Origin: Paenalicyclobacillus mengziensis
GTDB lineage: Bacteria > Bacillota > Bacilli > Alicyclobacillales > Alicyclobacillaceae
Direction: 5' to 3'
Assembly (NCBI RefSeq): GCF_017298635.1
Contig: NZ_CP071182.1
Span: 2,821,001 to 2,885,000, forward strand
Length of the DNA: 64,000 bases
In this document: piece after piece, positions 49,847 through 59,138 of the stretch
How positions within the stretch are numbered: the first letter of the stretch is position 1
How the letters are laid out: each line of letters begins with the position of its first letter
Made by a program: the position numbers and the translations under genes
The notes under the pieces: model-generated
Seen by the model: the letters and a program-made list of their open reading frames with translations, nothing else
Databases searched by the model: none
What the model was told of the DNA's origin: nothing

Positions 49847-51403
49847 ATGACGGGCATGCGACGGATGGTTACAGGGATAGGGGTGTTGGTTTCTTCATTG
49901 GTGGTTTTGAGCGGGTGTGGAGGCGCACCTGCGGGCCCAAATTCAATCTCGCAGAATCCGTCGACTGGGACGACCGGGAGTCAGAACCTGACATTGGTTC
50001 ACGCTTCGAAGACGGCTTCAGGCACTGCTTCGAAGCAGTCTTCGGGGACTACGTCAGTGATTCCCATCCGCGGCGTGATTGAAGGCTTTTATGGGCCTCC
50101 TTGGACCACAGCGGAGAGAATCAGTATGTTTCGGTTTCTAGAAACGGAAGGTCTCAACACTTATGTGTATGCGCCCAAAGGTGACCCATACCAGCGGATC
50201 GATTGGCGGTCCCCGTATCCCTCAGCACAACTGGCGCAAATGCGAGACTTAGTCACCGCCGCAAAACAGGACCATATTCACTTTGTTTATTCGATTTCGC
50301 CAGGAATGACAGGCTTGTCAACAAACGCGATTCATCAATCCATCACCTACAGTTCATCGTCGGATCGACAAATTCTGGAGGCCAAAATCAATCAACTTCG
50401 CTCCATCGGTGTCAATACATTTATGCTGTCGTTTGACGATATCGAGACACAATTGAAGCCAGTCGACGAAAAAGTGTATGGAACCAATTACGCCAAGGCA
50501 CAAATGGAGTTAGCGAACCAGGTCCTGTCCGATGAGAAGAAACAGGACCCTGGTTTTCAACTTTGGCTTGCACCGACATCTTATTATGGATTGACCGACG
50601 GTCCTTATTGGCAGACGCTGCGGTCAACATTGAATGCAAACATCGAGGTCATCTGGACAGGGAAATGGGTCTTGAACCAAACCATCACCACGAGCCAAGC
50701 ACAGACCATCACACGACTGCTTGGGCGCAGGCCAATTCTGTGGGATAACTACCCTGTCAATGATTACACCTATAATCCAGGAAAACGGCATCAACTGATG
50801 CTCGGCCCGCTTCAAGGCAGAGATGCGACCCTGCTCAACCATCTTGCCGGTTATCTGAGCAATCCGATGTTGCAACCCGATGCCTCGAAATTGGCACTGG
50901 CGACAGTCGCTGATTATCTCCAGAACCCGAGTGGCTATCAACCAAAAGCAGCCTGGGTGCAGTCCATCAACCATATCCCAGGTATCACCAATCCGGTCCT
51001 TTTTCAGACGTTTGCAGAGTTTAACACGACCAGCATTTTGAATCCTACAGGCTATGCGCCGACGACAGCCATGATTTCTGCATTTTGGAGTGCTTCATCC
51101 GCCTCGGAAAGAACAACAGCGGAAAACGAGTTGAAAGCAGAATTTCGAACGCTCGCAGACCTGACCTCAAGTTTGCCGCCAACCATCACAGACAAGGAAC
51201 TGCTACACGAGATTCAGCCATGGTTGACCAAGCTGGGGGAAGAAGGGAATGGTGGTTTGGACGCACTGAATGTCATTAACAACCCCACTCCAGGCAACAG
51301 ACAGCAGTTGTCGAAACAGATACAACGGGTCACAGGCTCACCCTACGAAATCGGTAACCATATCATTGCTTTTATGGAAAAAGCGGAGAAGCAACGTTCA
51401 TGA
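49847..51403 (+). CDS. GH84-type beta-N-acetylglucosaminidase lipoprotein
   Basis: A 518-residue exported lipoprotein. The signal peptide ends in the lipobox LSGC with Cys24. A Ser/Thr-rich linker runs to about residue 72. The glycoside hydrolase family 84 domain then starts at IRGVIEGFYGPPWTTAERIS, with the catalytic Asp pair D197-D198 in LSFDDIE. Further family blocks are WLAPTSYYG, IEVIWTGKWV and ILWDNYPVND. The family removes beta-linked N-acetylglucosamine from glycans. It starts 34 bp behind the anti-sigma gene with GAGGAG, so it may be a target of that sigma factor. The substrate could be cell-wall or foreign glycan. Confidence 0.9.
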   Translation: MTGMRRMVTGIGVLVSSLVVLSGCGGAPAGPNSISQNPSTGTTGSQNLTLVHASKTASGTASKQSSGTTSVIPIRGVIEGFYGPPWTTAERISMFRFLETEGLNTYVYAPKGDPYQRIDWRSPYPSAQLAQMRDLVTAAKQDHIHFVYSISPGMTGLSTNAIHQSITYSSSSDRQILEAKINQLRSIGVNTFMLSFDDIETQLKPVDEKVYGTNYAKAQMELANQVLSDEKKQDPGFQLWLAPTSYYGLTDGPYWQTLRSTLNANIEVIWTGKWVLNQTITTSQAQTITRLLGRRPILWDNYPVNDYTYNPGKRHQLMLGPLQGRDATLLNHLAGYLSNPMLQPDASKLALATVADYLQNPSGYQPKAAWVQSINHIPGITNPVLFQTFAEFNTTSILNPTGYAPTTAMISAFWSASSASERTTAENELKAEFRTLADLTSSLPPTITDKELLHEIQPWLTKLGEEGNGGLDALNVINNPTPGNRQQLSKQIQRVTGSPYEIGNHIIAFMEKAEKQRS

Positions 51404-51408
51404 GCAGT

Positions 51409-52290
51409 TTACAGGGTCTGCCAAGCAGCCCCGGTGTCGACGAAATTTCGGACGAGCGGGGAGGAGTCCCCCGTGCGCCATGCAATCGCCATTTCCGTCA
51501 TCGGGGCTACGTCGTCCAAGGTTTTGTAGACCACCTCTCGGGCATGTAGGTTTTGCGAGGACGGCGGGACCAACGCGATTCCGATGCCCGCTGCCACGAG
51601 CCCTATCACCGTTTGAAACTCGAGTGCCTCCTGCACAATATTCGGTCTAAAGCCGCTGCGGTTGCAGAGGCTGACGACATCATCGTACAACCCGCCCCAA
51701 GTCTTCCTCGACAGGATGACATACGGGACAGTAGCTGTGTCGTGCAGCGAGATTGCCCCTGCGTGCGCAAGCGGATGCCCTTTGGGGATGGCAAGCACAC
51801 ACTCTGCAGATTGAACAGTCTTCGACTCAATACCGACGGGAACCGGTGGCCGCAGTACGCCAATGTCAATGTCCCCGCGCACGAGAGCTTCGACTTGCAG
51901 TGGCGTCGACATTTCCGTCAGGGACAGGTGGACTCCCGGGTACTGTCTTCGATACTCACGCACGACGACGGGGAGGATGTCGTAAGTTGCTGACCCGACG
52001 AAACCAATGGACAATTCGCCGATCTCGCCCCGGTCGGCGCGTCGGGCCAGGTCTGCGGCGTGATCGACTCGTCGTAGGATGCCGCGTGCTTCCCGGAGCA
52101 ACACTTCACCGGCCGCGGTCAGCTCCACCTTGCGCTTGGTGCGAAAGAACAACTTGACGCCGAGCTCCCGCTCCAATTGAAGAATTTGCTGACTGAGTGG
52201 CGGTTGCGTCATCTTCAGTCGAACAGCGGCTTTTGCGTAATTCAGCTCCTCTGCTACCGCCACGAAGTATTCCAAGCGCCGAAGCTCCAC
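51409..52290 (-). CDS. LysR-family regulator (CidR-like)
   Basis: A 293-residue LysR-type regulator. The HTH region is ELRRLEYFVAVAEELNYAKA, then MTQPPLSQQILQLERELGV and a LFFRTKRKVELTAAG wing. The co-inducer domain begins near GELSIGFVGSATYDILP. The start is GTG (MELRRLEYF) behind CAGGGAGGG; the frame extends 15 codons upstream without support. It diverges from the CidA/CidB-like pair, as the LysR regulator CidR (YwbI) does in Bacillus subtilis. CidR responds to acetate/pyruvate overflow and activates cidAB. It is convergent with the GH84 gene, only 5 bp apart. Confidence 0.92.
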   Translation of the reverse strand: MELRRLEYFVAVAEELNYAKAAVRLKMTQPPLSQQILQLERELGVKLFFRTKRKVELTAAGEVLLREARGILRRVDHAADLARRADRGEIGELSIGFVGSATYDILPVVVREYRRQYPGVHLSLTEMSTPLQVEALVRGDIDIGVLRPPVPVGIESKTVQSAECVLAIPKGHPLAHAGAISLHDTATVPYVILSRKTWGGLYDDVVSLCNRSGFRPNIVQEALEFQTVIGLVAAGIGIALVPPSSQNLHAREVVYKTLDDVAPMTEMAIAWRTGDSSPLVRNFVDTGAAWQTL

Positions 52291-52451
52291 AATGAAAGAC
52301 CCTCCCTGGGCCTCACTCATATTGCAGTGGCCCACACTAAGTCGTTTCGCGACTCAATTTCGTATGAATTATATATTGGACTCCCGATTGCATCAAATTT
52401 ACGCTGAATACAAACGATGCAAAAAATCATGTAGATCGGGATGACTATGAA

Positions 52452-52940
52452 GTGGTTTGGAAAGGCATTAGATTTCGTAGAACAACGTCAAATCGATATT
52501 TGAACTGGCTGCAGGTTGTCCTTCAAGTGGCGCTCCTGTGGGGAGTTTCTATTGCAGCGGATACCCTCGCGAATGTCTTGCACTCGCCAATTCCGGGCAG
52601 CATTATCGGATTCGCCGCTCTCTTTCTGCTGCTTAAGTTTAGGGTGGTTAAGCTGACATGGGTGGAAAAAGGTGCGGATTTTCTGCTGCGTAACTTACTG
52701 CTGTTCTTCATTCCGGCTGCGGTCGGCATTATCCAGTACGGGCATCTCGTACGGGTTGACGGCATTCGTCTGCTTGGGCTGATTTTGATGAGCATCGTAC
52801 TTGTCATGAGTTGGACCGGGTGGCTTGCGGAGCGGCTGGCCAAGCGCCAGCAACGGCAAAATTCCACCTCAGGGCTTCAGGAAGAGAGCCGTGCGTTGAA
52901 ACAGCCTACGCCTCAAGTGTTTGGGAGGGAAGCCGAATGA
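52452..52940 (+). CDS. cidA: CidA/LrgA family membrane protein
   Basis: A holin-like membrane protein of ~146-162 residues with four helices. Recognisable blocks are VVLQVALLWGVSIAADTLA, HSPIPGSIIGFAALFLLLKF and NLLLFFIPAAVGIIQYGHLV, matching Bacillus YwbH. CidA with CidB is involved in acetate/pyruvate transport and autolysis control. The start is unclear: GTG at 52452 has only a weak site. TTG at 52500 gives the family-like N-terminus MNWLQVVLQ but no site. An out-of-frame ATG at 52441 reads a short peptide that stops at 52503. The C-terminal ~25 residues are polar. The stop overlaps the cidB ATG. Confidence 0.85.
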   Translation: MVWKGIRFRRTTSNRYLNWLQVVLQVALLWGVSIAADTLANVLHSPIPGSIIGFAALFLLLKFRVVKLTWVEKGADFLLRNLLLFFIPAAVGIIQYGHLVRVDGIRLLGLILMSIVLVMSWTGWLAERLAKRQQRQNSTSGLQEESRALKQPTPQVFGREAE

Positions 52941-53617
52941 TTTCACTTCTTTGTACCATTGGGACCGTACTGGTGTTCCTGCTGAGCCAGCGCGTCTATC
53001 GACGGTTGCACTTTGTGCTCCTGCAACCGATGTTGACCAGCTTTCTGGCCGTGGTGGTCCTCCTCCTGGTGACACACGTCCCGTACCACACCTACATGCA
53101 CGTCGGCCAGTACCTTACGGATGCCCTGCAACCAGCCACGGTGGCGTTCGCAATCCCGTTCTACCGAAACTTTCACCTGTTTCGGCGGCACGCCAGAAAC
53201 ATTCTGCTGAGTCTTGTATCAGGTTCTCTCATTGCCGTCATCTCATCGGTCGAATTCGCCAGATGGTTCCACCTTGGTGGCGTCATCGTGCCGAGTCTTG
53301 CTCCGCGCTCCGTCACCACCCCCATCGCGATGGAGGTCTCACACACCATCGGCGGTGTCCCAGTTCTGACCGCGACATTCGTAATCATGACCGGTATAAT
53401 GGGTATTTTGGTGGGGCCGCAACTCATTCGCTGGCTGAGGATTCAGTCGCCGATTGGGCAAGGTACGCTGATGGGTATGGGCGCACATGGCATTGGCACG
53501 GCCCGTGCATTTGAGGAGAGCCATGAGGCAGGCACCATTGCAAGTCTTTCCATGATCCTCGCAGGATGCATCACGGTCATCATTGCGCCGCTGCTCGTGC
53601 ACGTGCTGCTCGACTGA
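52937..53617 (+). CDS. cidB: CidB/LrgB family membrane protein
   Basis: A 226-residue protein with about seven membrane helices. Family blocks are YLTDALQPATVAFAIPFYRN-like LQPATVAFAIPFYRN, LAPRSVTTPIAMEVSHTIGG and GMGAHGIGTARAFEESHEAG. The ATG overlaps the cidA stop as ATGA, with GGGAGGGAAG in front, showing translational coupling. CidB/LrgB acts together with CidA/LrgA; in several Firmicutes the pair moves pyruvate or acetate. Regulation by the divergent LysR protein is probable. Confidence 0.94.
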   Translation: MISLLCTIGTVLVFLLSQRVYRRLHFVLLQPMLTSFLAVVVLLLVTHVPYHTYMHVGQYLTDALQPATVAFAIPFYRNFHLFRRHARNILLSLVSGSLIAVISSVEFARWFHLGGVIVPSLAPRSVTTPIAMEVSHTIGGVPVLTATFVIMTGIMGILVGPQLIRWLRIQSPIGQGTLMGMGAHGIGTARAFEESHEAGTIASLSMILAGCITVIIAPLLVHVLLD

Positions 53618-53639
53618 GGTAAGGCATCTGTAGTCATCA

Positions 53640-54797
53640 CTACGCAATGAATCCTGCATTCACCGTCCACAAGTAAACCAGATCCATGAGAAACAGGCTT
53701 GATGCAGTCAGGAACGACATGTACAACCACTTTGCACGTCGCAGCATCAGATACAAGGCAATGTAAAGCGGAATCACCACCAATGTGTACCGGGTGATGC
53801 TCATGAAGTAATCTGCGCCTTGAAAATTCGGGCTGCTCAGTGGAATCAAAAGTGAGTAAACGAGCACCAGCCAGTATGAGATACGGAGGGAAAACAGCGA
53901 CCACAGAATCATTCCGATGAGCGCAAGAACCCACAATGAATGTGTCAGGGTGTAGCCGAACATCTTCCACTTCCAGTCGGGGTGTAAAATATACCTTGAG
54001 TAATCTTGTAAACCATACACGATGGTTCCCATGGGATTGTGAAATGATCGGTGCCAAAAGTGTTCAGCGTGGGAGAAGGCGAGCGGATCGCCAAAGCGTT
54101 GATGGAGATAGGCCATGTAAACGCCGAGCCCAAGTGGGATGAACACCACCCAGAGAAATTGCCCCCAATTTCGACGCAGCTTTTGATGAATCCGGAGCAA
54201 GTCTCGGAGTCGCAAAATTCCAAAGTAGTCGAACGCGAAGGGCACGGCAAGAAACACGCCCATGGTCCGCGCCATTGACGCAAAAAAACCACTAACGCCG
54301 GATGCCCACCACGTCTGTGTACGCATGGCGTACAGCATCCACACGCAAAAGAGCGCGAACAAGGACTCCGTGTACACGGCAGAAAAGTAATAGGAAGTGG
54401 GAAACAAAGCCATCAACCAGATGATGCGCTTGGTCTCGCGTTCATTAAAATCAACGCGGAAAAGACCATAGGCAAACCACAGTACCATCAGGAAACAAAC
54501 ATTTGAGATGAGGATACCGGATTGAATGATTCCGAGGTGCGTCCAGTGCGAAAATAGTCTCATCAAAAACGGATACAATGGGAAAAATGCCGCGGTATAA
54601 AGGTCATATCCAGTTCTTGCAATTTTCGCGTACCACGTGGAGTCCCACCGGGAAAGGTTCTCAACCAGTAAAAAGGACAGAAGCGATTTGTGCTTGAGTA
54701 GTGCCGGATTGCGCGATACAGCGTACAGTGCAGGCAATGTAATGAACACCTTGTTCACTAAGTAGACAACAAGCGTGAAGATGAGTCTCTGTCGCAT
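53640..54797 (-). CDS. PIG-V/mannosyltransferase-like GT-C membrane protein
   Basis: A 385-residue integral membrane protein with at least eight helices. It resembles the bacterial group of the mannosyltransferase PIG-V family. Key stretches are LSRWDSTWYAKIARTGYDL with the Asp of the first periplasmic loop, AAFFPLYPFLMRL, ALFPTSYYFSAVYTESLFAL and SMARTMGVFLAVPFAF. GT-C enzymes use a lipid-linked sugar outside the membrane, so it may glycosylate a surface polymer or protein. The start is ATG behind AGAAGGGGC. A longer in-frame start would lie in poorly coding sequence. It is convergent with cidB by 22 bp. Confidence 0.88.
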   Translation of the reverse strand: MRQRLIFTLVVYLVNKVFITLPALYAVSRNPALLKHKSLLSFLLVENLSRWDSTWYAKIARTGYDLYTAAFFPLYPFLMRLFSHWTHLGIIQSGILISNVCFLMVLWFAYGLFRVDFNERETKRIIWLMALFPTSYYFSAVYTESLFALFCVWMLYAMRTQTWWASGVSGFFASMARTMGVFLAVPFAFDYFGILRLRDLLRIHQKLRRNWGQFLWVVFIPLGLGVYMAYLHQRFGDPLAFSHAEHFWHRSFHNPMGTIVYGLQDYSRYILHPDWKWKMFGYTLTHSLWVLALIGMILWSLFSLRISYWLVLVYSLLIPLSSPNFQGADYFMSITRYTLVVIPLYIALYLMLRRAKWLYMSFLTASSLFLMDLVYLWTVNAGFIA

Positions 54798-55208
54798 TGC
54801 TTCGGTGCCCCTTCTATAAAAAAGCGCTTTTCGCGGAAAGCTCGCTCGGAAGCAGTTTATCCAATCATGAGAAATAAAAAACCAAAAAATACGACAAACG
54901 CAACGCCATCGGTAGGACCAATCGGGCAACAATAACAACGTTCAGTGATTGTCTTTCATATGCTCCTATTTTGTTGCTACAGGGCATTGTGATGAATCTA
55001 GTGCATCAGAAGTGTAAAAGCTCTGTATAATCGGTATGAAACGGCACTGAAGTGAGGGCGAGTTGTCGTCTTGATGGCGTACAACATAAATTGCACGATG
55101 GTTCCAGGAGCATTTTTGAAACAACGGAGGGCGTTAACACGTCATATGGTTATGAGAGGATTTTCTCAATAAAACTCGTTTTGTGGCGATTTTTCAGGAG
55201 GGTAACCA

Positions 55209-56288
55209 GTGCAGAGAAAAACGAATCGACGGTTTTCCGAAAGAGACAATTACGGCTATGGCAGAAGACCTTCCGCAAATCGACGCACGAAACGCCGCCA
55301 GCATAAGCGTAAGGTCATGACAGCTTTCAGCGTATTGGCTGGTGTAGCACTCAGTTATTTCGCCGTCGTACAAGTTTATCGGGTTACAGATGGGCAGCAC
55401 AGTCGTCCACTCCGTCCGGTGAGTAAAGCGTCTTTAACGCCGGCAAACAATACAAGCGTCAAAGTAAATAAAACGACGTCGCTTCCCGTTGCGACAGGAC
55501 AAACGACAGGACAAACGACAGGACAAACGACAGGACAAACGACAGGACAAACGACAGGACAAACGACAGCTAGTACTCACACCGATATTTCATCGCCTCT
55601 GCCACCAGCAGTAGCGAAACTGCCAACGCGACAAGAAATTCTCGATAAAATGATGAAGAAGCCTCTCCCATCATTCGCACTCATTCATGTACCTGCACAA
55701 TCTCAGCTTCCGCAGTTGAAGAATGGATGCGAGGTGACTTCCCTCTCGATGTTGTTAGCGTCTGTTAACCATCCGGTGAGCAAAATGACGTTAGCCGAAG
55801 AACAACCAAGAGACAAGACACCGTTAGTCATGAAAAATAACCAAATCGTGTCATGGGGAAATCCGAATGTCGGATTTGTTGGCAGTGTATCCGGAACCAA
55901 ATATTACGGTTTCGGGATTTATCATGGTCCATTAACGAAACTGGTCAATCAAATATTGCCGAACAGGGGCCTCGATCTGACAGGTTCATCATTTGATGAA
56001 TTGGAGGCTATCGTTGCGGGGGGAACACCTGTAGAGGTCTGGACGACCTTTACTTTTGAACCAACAAACGATTGGATCACGTGGCAAACCCCAGAAGGCC
56101 CGATTCGCGTCACGATGCAGGAACACGCGGTGCTACTGGTGGGGTTCAGTCAAAATGATGTCTATATCAATAATCCAGCGAACGGTATCGCCGCACAGAA
56201 AGTCCCACTGAAGCCGTTTCTCGAAGCCTGGGATCAGTTGGGGAAGCAGGCCATCACCATTGCTCCAGAACAATACGCGACTTCCTGA
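55209..56288 (+). CDS. Exported C39-like cysteine peptidase with GQTT repeats
   Basis: A 359-residue protein. Residues 1-36 are very basic and Arg-rich; one membrane helix follows (AFSVLAGVALSYFAVVQVY), so the rest is outside the cell. Residues ~97-120 are six perfect GQTT repeats inside a Thr-rich linker. The C-terminal peptidase_C39_2-type domain has KNGCEVTSLSMLLA with Cys174, QEHAVLLVGF with His306, and YINNPANG with Asn322, a Cys-His-Asn triad, similar to Bacillus YvpB. It starts with GTG behind CAGGAGGG. The 411-bp region upstream contains TATAAT at 55026 and no other gene. Confidence 0.88.
   Translation: MQRKTNRRFSERDNYGYGRRPSANRRTKRRQHKRKVMTAFSVLAGVALSYFAVVQVYRVTDGQHSRPLRPVSKASLTPANNTSVKVNKTTSLPVATGQTTGQTTGQTTGQTTGQTTGQTTASTHTDISSPLPPAVAKLPTRQEILDKMMKKPLPSFALIHVPAQSQLPQLKNGCEVTSLSMLLASVNHPVSKMTLAEEQPRDKTPLVMKNNQIVSWGNPNVGFVGSVSGTKYYGFGIYHGPLTKLVNQILPNRGLDLTGSSFDELEAIVAGGTPVEVWTTFTFEPTNDWITWQTPEGPIRVTMQEHAVLLVGFSQNDVYINNPANGIAAQKVPLKPFLEAWDQLGKQAITIAPEQYATS
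55494..55565. repeat. Six perfect 12-bp coding repeats
   Basis: ACAGGACAAACG is repeated six times without change inside the C39-like gene and encodes (GQTT)6. Perfect identity at DNA level suggests recent slippage and possible length variation between strains. Confidence 0.97.
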
Positions 56289-56478
56289 CGACCACTGCAA
56301 ACGGAACTCATCTATCAAAACTTGATCTTAACGAAGAGAAGAACTATAACGGAGGATGAACGAAGGGAATGTATTTTCCTTGGCGGTCTGCCACATTCCC
56401 GGTCTCTGTTTTTAAGTCACCGTTGTTGGGAGAATGGTTGCTCATGTAGATCTAAGCCTAACTAGGAGGAGAACGTAC

Positions 56479-57222
56479 ATGAAAAACTTAGCTCAGCAAA
56501 TTGCAGTTATCACGGGTGGAGCCAGTGGTATTGGACTTGCGACCGTAAAGGCGTTCGCAGAGAAAGGTGCTCGGGTCGTGTGTGCGGACTTCAACGAAGC
56601 GTCAGGACAAGCAGCGGCGGAAACGTTGAAGGAACTTGGTTCGGACGTTATTTTTTTGAAAGTGAACACTGCTGATGAAGCATCCGTTGAAGCTCTGGTT
56701 ACTGAAACGGTCAAGAGGTACGGTAGGCTGGACATCATGGTCAATAACGCTGGGGTTGGCACGCTGGCGAGTACGCATCAATTGACGTACGAGGATTATC
56801 GAAAGGTAACATCTGTGAACCAAGATGGCGTTTTTTTCGGCTCCAAATTTGCCATTCGTGAAATGCTGAAGACAGGTGGCGGGTCAATTGTCAATACCGC
56901 CTCGATTTTGGGTCACGTGGGGGAGGCAGGTGCCTTTGCCTATAACGCGTCCAAAGGTGCAGTCGTCACAATGACCAAGAGTTTAGCTCTGGAGTATGCA
57001 AGTCAAAACATACGTGTGAACGCTGTATGCCCAGGTTACATTGAAACAGGTATGGTTAACAAAGAAGCCCTCGGCGATTTTTATGATGGGCTTGTTGCGA
57101 GACACCCGCTCGGCAGACTTGGGAGAGCCGATGAAGTTGCACATGCTATCGTGTTTCTCTGTGAAAATGAGTTTGTAACGGGAACGTCCTTGTTTGTGGA
57201 CGGCGGTTATACAGCACAATAA
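56479..57222 (+). CDS. Classical SDR-family oxidoreductase
   Basis: A 247-residue NAD(P)-dependent short-chain dehydrogenase. All classical motifs are present: ITGGASGIGLATVKAF for cofactor binding, NNAGVG, the catalytic Ser in IVNTASILG, and YNASK carrying the catalytic Tyr and Lys. The end is TGTSLFVDGGYTA. Asp in VVCADFNEA at the end of strand two points to NAD preference. The start is ATG behind AGGAGGAG. It resembles glucose 1-dehydrogenase and 3-oxoacyl-ACP reductase paralogues; the substrate is unknown. It stands alone before a terminator, unlike the atypical SDR at 1462. Confidence 0.94.
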   Translation: MKNLAQQIAVITGGASGIGLATVKAFAEKGARVVCADFNEASGQAAAETLKELGSDVIFLKVNTADEASVEALVTETVKRYGRLDIMVNNAGVGTLASTHQLTYEDYRKVTSVNQDGVFFGSKFAIREMLKTGGGSIVNTASILGHVGEAGAFAYNASKGAVVTMTKSLALEYASQNIRVNAVCPGYIETGMVNKEALGDFYDGLVARHPLGRLGRADEVAHAIVFLCENEFVTGTSLFVDGGYTAQ

Positions 57223-57260
57223 TGCACCAGACTGTACCGTCGCCTTTAGCGAGTATCCAT

Positions 57261-57299
57261 CGCTCGTCACCTCAGCTTGGCTGGGTGACGGGCGATTTT
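57261..57299. terminator. Terminator between convergent genes
   Basis: CGCTCGTCACC pairs with GGTGACGGGCG (one G-T pair), followed by ATTTTA. It ends the SDR unit and may also serve the lipoprotein gene from the other side. Confidence 0.8.
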
Positions 57300-59094
57300 A
57301 CGCTTTAATCCGAATCTGCACCACGTGACTAGAGCCCCCGACTCGGTAGGTCATTGTGATATCCCAACCAGGCTTGTCAGGAATCGCGATGTAGCCATCG
57401 AGTGTACTTCCACTGGCGAGCTCGATGTTTGCACCGGAATGGTTTGACGGGTGCCCTGTGATGACGTACGACGTGTTATTTGGGATACCACTCAGTTGGG
57501 GACCAACTGGTAGATTCACAACGACGACCTGCGAACTTCCAGACCCAATCACGTAACTCCAGCCAGGTTGATTCGGACCCTTTATCCAACCACGCGTTCC
57601 GGTTGTAAGCGTACCAAGCGGGGCTGAATTACCGCCAGGACCAGCTCCAGAAATGGGTACCGTCGAATTTGCAGGGAATTTGATGTCGTAGGCAAAACTT
57701 ACAGATTGTATTGAGGATGGCGTGCGCTGTCCGCTAGGATAGGCCCGCATCGATGCCGCCATTTTGGCCGCTTGCAGTGCGCTGTGATAGTCGCTGCACG
57801 TGTATACAACGTCCCCAAACACCCATTGGGCTGATGTATGGTCCCCATCACCGGCTACATTCACGCCAAATACACCCTTGGTTTCTGGTAACAATGCAGT
57901 GTTAAAATAGGCAACCAATTTTTTCGCGACCTGGATGTCATATTGTGCTTTCGTATCAGTGACCTGTATGGTCCATTCTCCTTCGTGCCACTGAACAATC
58001 GGATCGAACTGAGACTTATACAACGTGCCCAAGATGCCGTGTCCCAAGTCCACTGGCGTTGCGGGTTCGTTCGTTGGAGGCTGAACGTAAGCCGGATCGA
58101 TGCCTCGTTGAGGCACCTTTAGTTGTGCCTCTGCGACCTGTGGTGTGGAATAAACCTTTGCGCCAAACCCACCGATGACAGCTGCCAGCCCCGTGTTTGG
58201 GGGTTGCTTGAGAGCCGGACTGTTCAAGGGCAGCGTCTTGTTCGCCCACTGCAAATAGACATTGTAGCTTGTAGGGGATGCGGACACCTGTGCGTCCATC
58301 CGCCGCAGGGTACCGTACGGTGTGGGGGCGTAGGTTGGAACAGTCGGAGCCAACAGGGGAATGTCGGTTCTGCTGAGGATATACTGCATTGACTCTTTTA
58401 CGATAGAACTCCAATTGGCGCTCTGTGGTGGAGTAGAAACCACCTTTACAGAGCCGTTTTCAAAAGCAAGCGTCCCCTGATTGCTGACGGGAAAAGATCC
58501 GATTTTTGAATCTTTGTACATTAACTGAACGTCAACTGTTGAAGGCGTAGGTGTTCCGGTGGTGCCGACAAATGTCACGGTGGAGTTTTGCCGTAAGACC
58601 AAGGTGTTACTCACAGGAAAATTGCCCGGCAGCTTGCGATTTACCTTGAACGTCGTTCCATTGTATGTGTAGTAGTCAAAACCACCGCCGGCTGGGCTAG
58701 ACGGGTTGTTAAGCATCAGGTTGTTCACTTTCAAAGACAACGGAGTCCTGAGATTTCCAAATTGGATTGTGGCCACAATGGGCTCTAGTACACCATGAAT
58801 CAGTTTCGGAGGACTAAAGGTGCTGCCGTTCACAGACATACTCTGCGCCGACTCAATACGAACGCTTAAGATGTTGGACATCGTCAGAGCATTGCTTGTC
58901 AACGCGGTCGTCGCAGTCTTTCTTTGCAGCCCGCTTGTTGAGTTGTGGGATGGATTTGTTGTGTTCGCTGATGCGCTCATACCATGCCCTGTTGCACAAC
59001 CACTTAGAGTGCCTGTGATGATAATTGCCGCAGAAGTTATCGACCATTTTAATCGATTTTTCACGTTTGCATCTGCCCTCCTGTTCATGCTCAC
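57298..59094 (-). CDS. Large exported lipoprotein of unknown function
   Basis: A 598-residue secreted lipoprotein. The signal peptide ends at the lipobox LSGC, Cys33. The mature protein is rich in Ser, Thr, Asn and Pro with beta character. Residues ~346-450 are a domain shared with the putative anti-sigma protein at 48421: VQWHEGEWTIQV, QVAKKLVAYFNTALLPE and HTSAQWVFGDVVY are the key parts. Residues ~500-598 look like another beta domain (WSYVIGSGSSQVVVVNLPVG). No enzyme motif is visible. It is followed on the same strand by nothing and preceded by prsA with a 113-bp gap of 15-bp repeats. The GTG/ATG start choice does not alter the signal peptide. Confidence 0.85.
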   Translation of the reverse strand: MSMNRRADANVKNRLKWSITSAAIIITGTLSGCATGHGMSASANTTNPSHNSTSGLQRKTATTALTSNALTMSNILSVRIESAQSMSVNGSTFSPPKLIHGVLEPIVATIQFGNLRTPLSLKVNNLMLNNPSSPAGGGFDYYTYNGTTFKVNRKLPGNFPVSNTLVLRQNSTVTFVGTTGTPTPSTVDVQLMYKDSKIGSFPVSNQGTLAFENGSVKVVSTPPQSANWSSIVKESMQYILSRTDIPLLAPTVPTYAPTPYGTLRRMDAQVSASPTSYNVYLQWANKTLPLNSPALKQPPNTGLAAVIGGFGAKVYSTPQVAEAQLKVPQRGIDPAYVQPPTNEPATPVDLGHGILGTLYKSQFDPIVQWHEGEWTIQVTDTKAQYDIQVAKKLVAYFNTALLPETKGVFGVNVAGDGDHTSAQWVFGDVVYTCSDYHSALQAAKMAASMRAYPSGQRTPSSIQSVSFAYDIKFPANSTVPISGAGPGGNSAPLGTLTTGTRGWIKGPNQPGWSYVIGSGSSQVVVVNLPVGPQLSGIPNNTSYVITGHPSNHSGANIELASGSTLDGYIAIPDKPGWDITMTYRVGGSSHVVQIRIKA

Positions 59095-59138
59095 GACGAT
59101 TAGACGGCGGCAAAGTCCGTTTTGTTACGCTGAGGGCG

